Source: Prolixibacteraceae bacterium
GTDB taxonomy: Bacteria; Bacteroidota; Bacteroidia; Bacteroidales; Prolixibacteraceae
Assembly (NCBI GenBank): GCA_021740385.1
Contig: JAIOZY010000004.1
Location: forward strand, 62,001-126,000
Length of the DNA stretch: 64,000 nucleotides
Direction: 5' to 3'
The notes beneath the pieces are model-generated. The model saw only the letters and a program-made list of their open reading frames with translations. It had not been told where the DNA came from and did no database searches. The position numbers and the translations under genes are program-made. Position 1 is the first letter of the stretch. Every line of letters begins with the position of its first letter. Shown here piece by piece: positions 59,852 to 64,000 of this stretch.

Positions 59852-61327
59852 TTGGGAATTGTAGCTAAACAAACGTTAAAAGGCTCGGTGTGGTCGTACC
59901 TCGGGGTAGCTGTCGCGTTTATTACAACCACCTATTTATATACGACTTTTTTAACGCCCGAAATCGTTGGACTTTTTGCGTTGATAATTGCAGTTTCGAA
60001 CATTACCAGCGTGTTGGCTTCTTTGGGTTTCAACGGGGTAACACTACGTATGTTCCCAAAATTCAGGGATAAAGCATCCGGGCATAAAGGTTATTTGCTA
60101 GCAACCGTTATTCCACAGCTTACCGGATTCCTTATTTTTCTTTTATGTTTTTACCTTTTTAAGGAAAAGCTGGTTGAAAGCAACTTTGAAAAATCAAAAC
60201 TGTTTGCTAATTACATCGATTTAATTATACCCGTCACGTTTTTTTTCCTTTTGTTTAATCTTTTCGATAGTTATCTGAAGGTACTATATGATGCCGTGAC
60301 CGGTACGTTCCTGCAGGAGTTTTTCCAGCGGGTAATGATTTTTCTGATAGTGCTTTTGTATGCCTTAAATGTATTGTCGTTAAACCAGTTAATAATTGGT
60401 TTTGTTGTAGCCGTTTGTTTAAAAACGTTTGTAATTATTGGCGTAGTTTGGCGAAAAGGGGAATTAAAATTCAGGCCTAAGCCCGGGTTTATTTCGAAGC
60501 CGTTGAGAAAGGAAATGATCGATGTTGCCTTGTTTTATATTTTTGGCGGACTGGGTTCGCTCATCGTTTTCAACATTGATAAAATTATCGTAAATCAAAT
60601 GCTCGATTTGGGGAATACCGGCGTTTACACCATTGCCTTTTATTTTGGTACACTGGTATCGATCCCCTCGCGCCCGCTACTGAAAATATCGGGAACGCTT
60701 ATTGCCGATGCCTGGGCAAAAAACGATGTGGAAAAAATTAAAGAGATATACCGGAAAAGTTGCATTAACCAGTTTGTTATTGGAGGTTTTTTGTTTTTGG
60801 GAATATGGGCCAATATTGACAACATAATGGTTATTCTCGGTCCTGAATATGCCGGGTCGAAGTGGGTCATTTTCTTTATTGGCCTGGGGTACCTCATCGA
60901 TATGTTAACCGGGGTAAACGGTATGGTCATCAACCTCTCAAAATCGTACCGTGTTTCCTTGTATTTTATTCTCGCCCTTGTTTTTTTGGTAGTTGCCCTG
61001 CTCTACTTTTTAATCCCATTATGGGGAATTGTAGGCGCAGCTGTTGCCATAGCTGTTGCCCTGTTTTTAAACAACCTGATGCGGTATGTTTTCCTGCTCA
61101 AGAAATACGGCATGCAGCCATTTAGTATAAACATATTACTGGTTGCCGGTTTTTATATTGGTTTATATTTTTTACTGCAATTAATACCGCAGCAACAATT
61201 TATAATCGACATGCTAATTAGGGGGGCGCTGATATGCATTGCCTCGGTTGTTTTTTATTGGTTTATGCCGGTTTCGGAGGATGTGAAAGCTTTAAAAGAG
61301 GTTGTAAAAACGGAGTTGTTGAAATAA
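59852..61327 (+). CDS. polysaccharide flippase (Wzx/MOP family)
   Basis: This 491-residue membrane protein has about 14 helices and opens GIVAKQTLKGSVWSYLGVAV, as is usual for Bacteroidota oligosaccharide flippases. The conserved central VALFYIFGGLGSLIVFNIDK segment is present. The start is TTG 59852-59854: no ATG precedes the first helix and the family consensus begins at this point. It presumably moves lipid-linked glycan repeats across the inner membrane for the region that continues beyond the window. The convergent licD gene ends 25 bases away. Confidence 0.88.
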   Translation: MGIVAKQTLKGSVWSYLGVAVAFITTTYLYTTFLTPEIVGLFALIIAVSNITSVLASLGFNGVTLRMFPKFRDKASGHKGYLLATVIPQLTGFLIFLLCFYLFKEKLVESNFEKSKLFANYIDLIIPVTFFFLLFNLFDSYLKVLYDAVTGTFLQEFFQRVMIFLIVLLYALNVLSLNQLIIGFVVAVCLKTFVIIGVVWRKGELKFRPKPGFISKPLRKEMIDVALFYIFGGLGSLIVFNIDKIIVNQMLDLGNTGVYTIAFYFGTLVSIPSRPLLKISGTLIADAWAKNDVEKIKEIYRKSCINQFVIGGFLFLGIWANIDNIMVILGPEYAGSKWVIFFIGLGYLIDMLTGVNGMVINLSKSYRVSLYFILALVFLVVALLYFLIPLWGIVGAAVAIAVALFLNNLMRYVFLLKKYGMQPFSINILLVAGFYIGLYFLLQLIPQQQFIIDMLIRGALICIASVVFYWFMPVSEDVKALKEVVKTELLK

Positions 61328-61352
61328 AATTCTTAAACTGATATAATAATTA

Positions 61353-62075
61353 TTAGTGTTTTATTGTTTTCTTGAATTTGAAGAATGGAACTTGGAATGT
61401 GGTAAAAGTGCCAAATTCATTGTTTAAAATTTTAACAGCAGGGCTATCTCTTTCGGGAATCCAGTCTTTGGTCGGAACTCTCCAGTTGTTGTAATATTCT
61501 TTAAGGTAATTCTCGGAATTCAGCGGAACAAAGGTTGAAATTTTCTGGAAGGTAAAGTTTTTTAATGGCTGAGATTTATGTTCAACGCGAATGGGGATTA
61601 AACCTCCTCTTTTTTTTACGGTACTGTGGAATGTTTCATTGGGTAACGTATCAAAAATATGTGTCCATATTTTTTTCTCATCAGATAAATAATAAAAAAA
61701 ATCAATGTTGACTCCTTTATAGGAATAAGCTTGTTCTAGTCCATCTTTTCCGTTGTTGATTTCAAATTGCCTTATTTTTTTGAATCCTTCTTTTTCCATT
61801 GCAAGTTCAATGTTTTTCGAATAATCAGCATGAAGAATGCCAATATCAATGTCATTGTCGTGTTTTATGAAGTCATTTTCACGAATTGCACCCAAGAGTG
61901 TTCCAAAATCCAGCCAGTATTGAATGTTATTATCCCGGAGGGCTTTGTCACAACGTCTTAAAGCTTCCTTTCCATATTTAAAAAAATTGCGTGCGACGTA
62001 TCGTTCTTTAATTCCTGAAAACAAAAAACGATACAAAGTCAATGATCTTAACCACCAGATTATTTTTTCAATCAT
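61353..62075 (-). CDS. LicD-type (fukutin-like) transferase, short form
   Basis: The 240-residue protein contains the LicD/FKRP core YWLDFGTLLGAIRENDFI with the metal-binding HDNDIDIGILH. LicD proteins transfer phosphocholine or other nucleotide-activated phospho-groups to glycans. The N-terminal 25 residues are basic and hydrophobic and may tether it to the membrane. The gene is 10 bases downstream of a second LicD-type gene, so two decorations or a two-subunit enzyme are possible. More AT-rich than the uppP cluster, like many polysaccharide genes. Confidence 0.8.
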   Translation of the reverse strand: MIEKIIWWLRSLTLYRFLFSGIKERYVARNFFKYGKEALRRCDKALRDNNIQYWLDFGTLLGAIRENDFIKHDNDIDIGILHADYSKNIELAMEKEGFKKIRQFEINNGKDGLEQAYSYKGVNIDFFYYLSDEKKIWTHIFDTLPNETFHSTVKKRGGLIPIRVEHKSQPLKNFTFQKISTFVPLNSENYLKEYYNNWRVPTKDWIPERDSPAVKILNNEFGTFTTFQVPFFKFKKTIKH

Positions 62076-62085
62076 TTTTCATCAA

Positions 62086-63297
62086 TTATTTTTTGTCTAA
62101 TTTTCTTAAAATCAAAGCCATAAAAATAAGCAACCCGGGGCTAATTTTATAAAAATGGGAAAGAAATCCATTTTTGAACAACTGGAATCCATTTTGTTTT
62201 AGCTTATGGTTGAAAACTTTCCATTGTTTCAAGTAAAAACGACGATAAGTATTAGAAATGCCCAATATATTCCATAGGGCCTTTAAGATGGCAGATCTGT
62301 TTTCTTGTAATGAAATATATTGCCATTTGCTTAAATCTTCATCTGTGAAAATTTCTATTAAGGATGCCGGGTTATGAAAAGCTTCCCAGGAACGGTACAG
62401 AAAATTGTTCTTTTTGATGTGGGTATTGTAGTTAATAATAAGCTCTTGCATTTCTTCAGCTTTCAAATGCTTAGCTGGTTTAAACTTTTTGGGCTTCTTA
62501 TTTTCAAATAATCCTTTTTGATATGCTTCATCAATGCGTAAGCAATTTCTCAATCCATGTGTGGGTTTTCTTTGGTCTAATGGGGGAAAAGAATTGTAGT
62601 TGCCAAAGTAAGTACTAAGGTAGCGATCAGCATTTTGGGGACTCCAAAAAACAGTATCCTCGAAGGGAATAGCAAGCAAAGGAAAGAGATCCTTTTTATC
62701 GTAGTAGCAATAACTCTCGAAGTTGTAAAGGGGTATATATTTATAATTATTTGCTTTTGCTGAATACAGAAATGCTTCTCTAAATGAAATTTTTTTGGTA
62801 GAAGGATAAAGAGAATCGATTAATTGATTAGCTAAATTAAATTTATTTTTCTTTATCTCGTCAATTAATTTTTTTGCTCCTTTCCTTTTTAAAGGAGGTA
62901 TTGTGGCGACCTGGAAAATATCGATTTTGGGATACATGCATCCTTTATCCCATGAATTAAAAAAACGGATGTATTTTTTACAAAAGAAACCACCCACAAA
63001 ATCGTCAAAATATGGATGAAACTCATAATCTTCAGATTGATAATCATGGAGGTGTTTAATTAATCGTGGATAATCACTCGATAAGACACAAATATCTAAA
63101 TCATCATCCCAGGGAATAAAACCTTGGTGACGTTTAGCACCCAACAACGATCCAGCCGTTAACCAATAGTCGATTTTTGCTTCACTAAGCAGTTTGTCAA
63201 GCACTTTCATGCCTTCTAATAGGGCATCCTGACATAATTTTAATCCGCTTGTTGAATAGTATTCAATTCCTTTGTCATTTTGTAAAACCAGCGGCAT
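62086..63297 (-). CDS. LicD family transferase, long form
   Basis: This 403-residue protein has the classical LicD motif YWLTAGSLLGAKRHQGFIPW followed by DDDLDICVL, where the acidic triad binds the metal-nucleotide. The body includes FFNSWDKGCMYPKIDIF and a distal DTVFWSPQNADRYLSTYFG, a conserved LicD C-block. The extra 130 C-terminal residues are basic and end with a hydrophobic helix (GLLIFMALILRKL). Substrate unknown; phosphocholine is the best-known case in Streptococcus and Haemophilus. Confidence 0.88.
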   Translation of the reverse strand: MPLVLQNDKGIEYYSTSGLKLCQDALLEGMKVLDKLLSEAKIDYWLTAGSLLGAKRHQGFIPWDDDLDICVLSSDYPRLIKHLHDYQSEDYEFHPYFDDFVGGFFCKKYIRFFNSWDKGCMYPKIDIFQVATIPPLKRKGAKKLIDEIKKNKFNLANQLIDSLYPSTKKISFREAFLYSAKANNYKYIPLYNFESYCYYDKKDLFPLLAIPFEDTVFWSPQNADRYLSTYFGNYNSFPPLDQRKPTHGLRNCLRIDEAYQKGLFENKKPKKFKPAKHLKAEEMQELIINYNTHIKKNNFLYRSWEAFHNPASLIEIFTDEDLSKWQYISLQENRSAILKALWNILGISNTYRRFYLKQWKVFNHKLKQNGFQLFKNGFLSHFYKISPGLLIFMALILRKLDKK

Positions 63298-63324
63298 GTT
63301 ATTTTTTATTTTAAGCGAAATTCA

Positions 63325-63948
63325 TCAGGGCTTTTGACAAATGATTCTAATTATGATGGGATCTTCATCTTTATAAGGGGCAAAACCTGTTCCTTCAACT
63401 GCGTCAAGCAGATCAAATCCAGTGACTTCTACTTTTTGTTTCAACTGATTAAAATCAGCAAATCTCCTGTAGTGGGATGTGATTTTTGCATTTTTCTCTC
63501 CTACAACAGCATCTCCTTCTTTGGCTAAATCGTCTTTTTTGCTTCTAACTTCAAGAAAAAACTGTCCCTTTTTTTCGAGGTTATTGAATACCCAATTGAT
63601 CACATTGTCCTCTTCTTTTTCTTTAATGGCATGGAGCGTAAAGCGACTGTAAATTGCATTGTATTTTTTATTTATTTTTTGAAGATTAGTAAAATCATCG
63701 CAAATAAAGTTTAGGTATCCGTTTTTATATGCTGAGTTTAAATATTCGATCTCTCCACAAACCTGATCAACACCAGTAGTTTTGATTTTATGGGTGCCAA
63801 AATAAACAGAATCACGTCCGTTACCGCAACCTAATTCTAAAAGAGTTTGCCCGGTTGTTAGTCTTTTAAGCACTTCTACGGCAAAAGGGGAAGGAGAGCT
63901 TGGGATGGGATATTTTTGATAATATTTTGTCCAGTATTCCTTATCCAT
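63325..63948 (-). CDS. class I SAM-dependent methyltransferase
   Basis: The 207-residue methyltransferase has the SAM-binding motif TLLELGCGNGRDSVYFG, the acidic TTGVDQVCGEI and the post-motif AIYSRFTLHAIKEKEEDNVI. I chose ATG 63946-63948 (MDKEYWTKYY). The seven residues upstream in frame do not look native. The target is unknown; its place before two licD genes points to a glycan or a precursor nucleotide. The last 52 bases of the window upstream hold only AT-rich sequence. Confidence 0.85.
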   Translation of the reverse strand: MDKEYWTKYYQKYPIPSSPSPFAVEVLKRLTTGQTLLELGCGNGRDSVYFGTHKIKTTGVDQVCGEIEYLNSAYKNGYLNFICDDFTNLQKINKKYNAIYSRFTLHAIKEKEEDNVINWVFNNLEKKGQFFLEVRSKKDDLAKEGDAVVGEKNAKITSHYRRFADFNQLKQKVEVTGFDLLDAVEGTGFAPYKDEDPIIIRIICQKP

Positions 63949-64000
63949 ATTTAAAATTTTAAATGGCAAAGCTAAAAAAAGTTGAATAATAATCTGCCGT

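Noticed and set aside
61353-62075. Short LicD protein as a truncated copy of the long one
   Set aside because: The two differ in sequence and motif throughout and the short one has its own N- and C-terminal parts, so it is a separate family member and not a fragment.

Overview
The window is a chromosomal piece of a Bacteroidota bacterium, most likely an anaerobic or facultatively anaerobic member of the Bacteroidales/Marinilabiliales. The signs are GldH, the TonB receptor/DUF4249 gene pairs, lipoproteins with an acidic surface-export stretch after the lipobox cysteine, a ribosomal protein S16 with a very long Lys/Ala/Glu tail, TAnnTTTG-type promoter boxes, the ftsX-DUF3098-uppP-truB-queA gene order and a trimeric [FeFe]-hydrogenase. 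No rRNA, CRISPR array, transposase or prophage is visible. One tRNA gene (tRNA-Arg, anticodon CCT) is present.

Layout. 1-3.2 kb: end of a DUF2461 gene, a DUF5020 barrel protein, a membrane-bound LuxR-type regulator and a divergent membrane protein. 3.5-5.6 kb: metG. 5.95-8.76 kb: an AT-rich cassette of three tightly packed genes (sce7726-like nuclease-fold protein, sce7725-like protein, zinc-ribbon/RES protein). This is the best candidate for a poorly described defence or toxin system. 8.8-15.4 kb: housekeeping genes (FMN-binding protein, holB, ricT, gldH, trmB, tRNA-Arg, ribD, prmC). 15.5-17.7 kb: a second accessory patch with a complete Xre/RES toxin-antitoxin pair, a DUF362 lipoprotein and a ParE-type toxin gene broken by a palindromic element.

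17.7-29.7 kb: a duplicated cell-surface module on the minus strand. Each copy reads leader sequence, surface lipoprotein, DUF4249 lipoprotein, TonB-dependent receptor, small outer-membrane barrel. The downstream copy carries an extra tandem barrel gene. The two surface lipoproteins share an almost identical first 143 nt but have diverged mature parts, and about 275 bp of leader sequence is repeated nearly identically. 30-31 kb: rpsP with its 200+ residue tail. 31.3-36.4 kb: a surface lipoprotein, dnaE and trxA. 36.7-40.1 kb: hydC-hydB-hydA, ended by a clear terminator. 40.2-46.9 kb: a PQQ-type beta-propeller, a glycosyltransferase and a two-gene ABC export/lipoprotein-release type transporter. 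46.9-51.3 kb: envelope proteins (barrel, CAP domain, SPOR-like/coiled-coil/barrel, WG-repeat/FISUMP) and a DUF4143-ATPase remnant. 51.5 kb: a solitary trpB. 52.7-59.8 kb: a minus-strand envelope and tRNA-modification cluster (YfhO, ftsX, FkbM methyltransferase, DUF3098, uppP, truB, queA). 59.8 kb to the end: the start of a surface-polysaccharide region (flippase, two LicD-type transferases, a methyltransferase).

The spacers hold several families of short palindromic repeats. One of them has inserted into a toxin gene. Another supplies the last codons of the propeller gene, with a degenerate piece in the first codons of the adjacent glycosyltransferase gene. All functional calls rest on reading motifs and gene context by eye. 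No database search was run.
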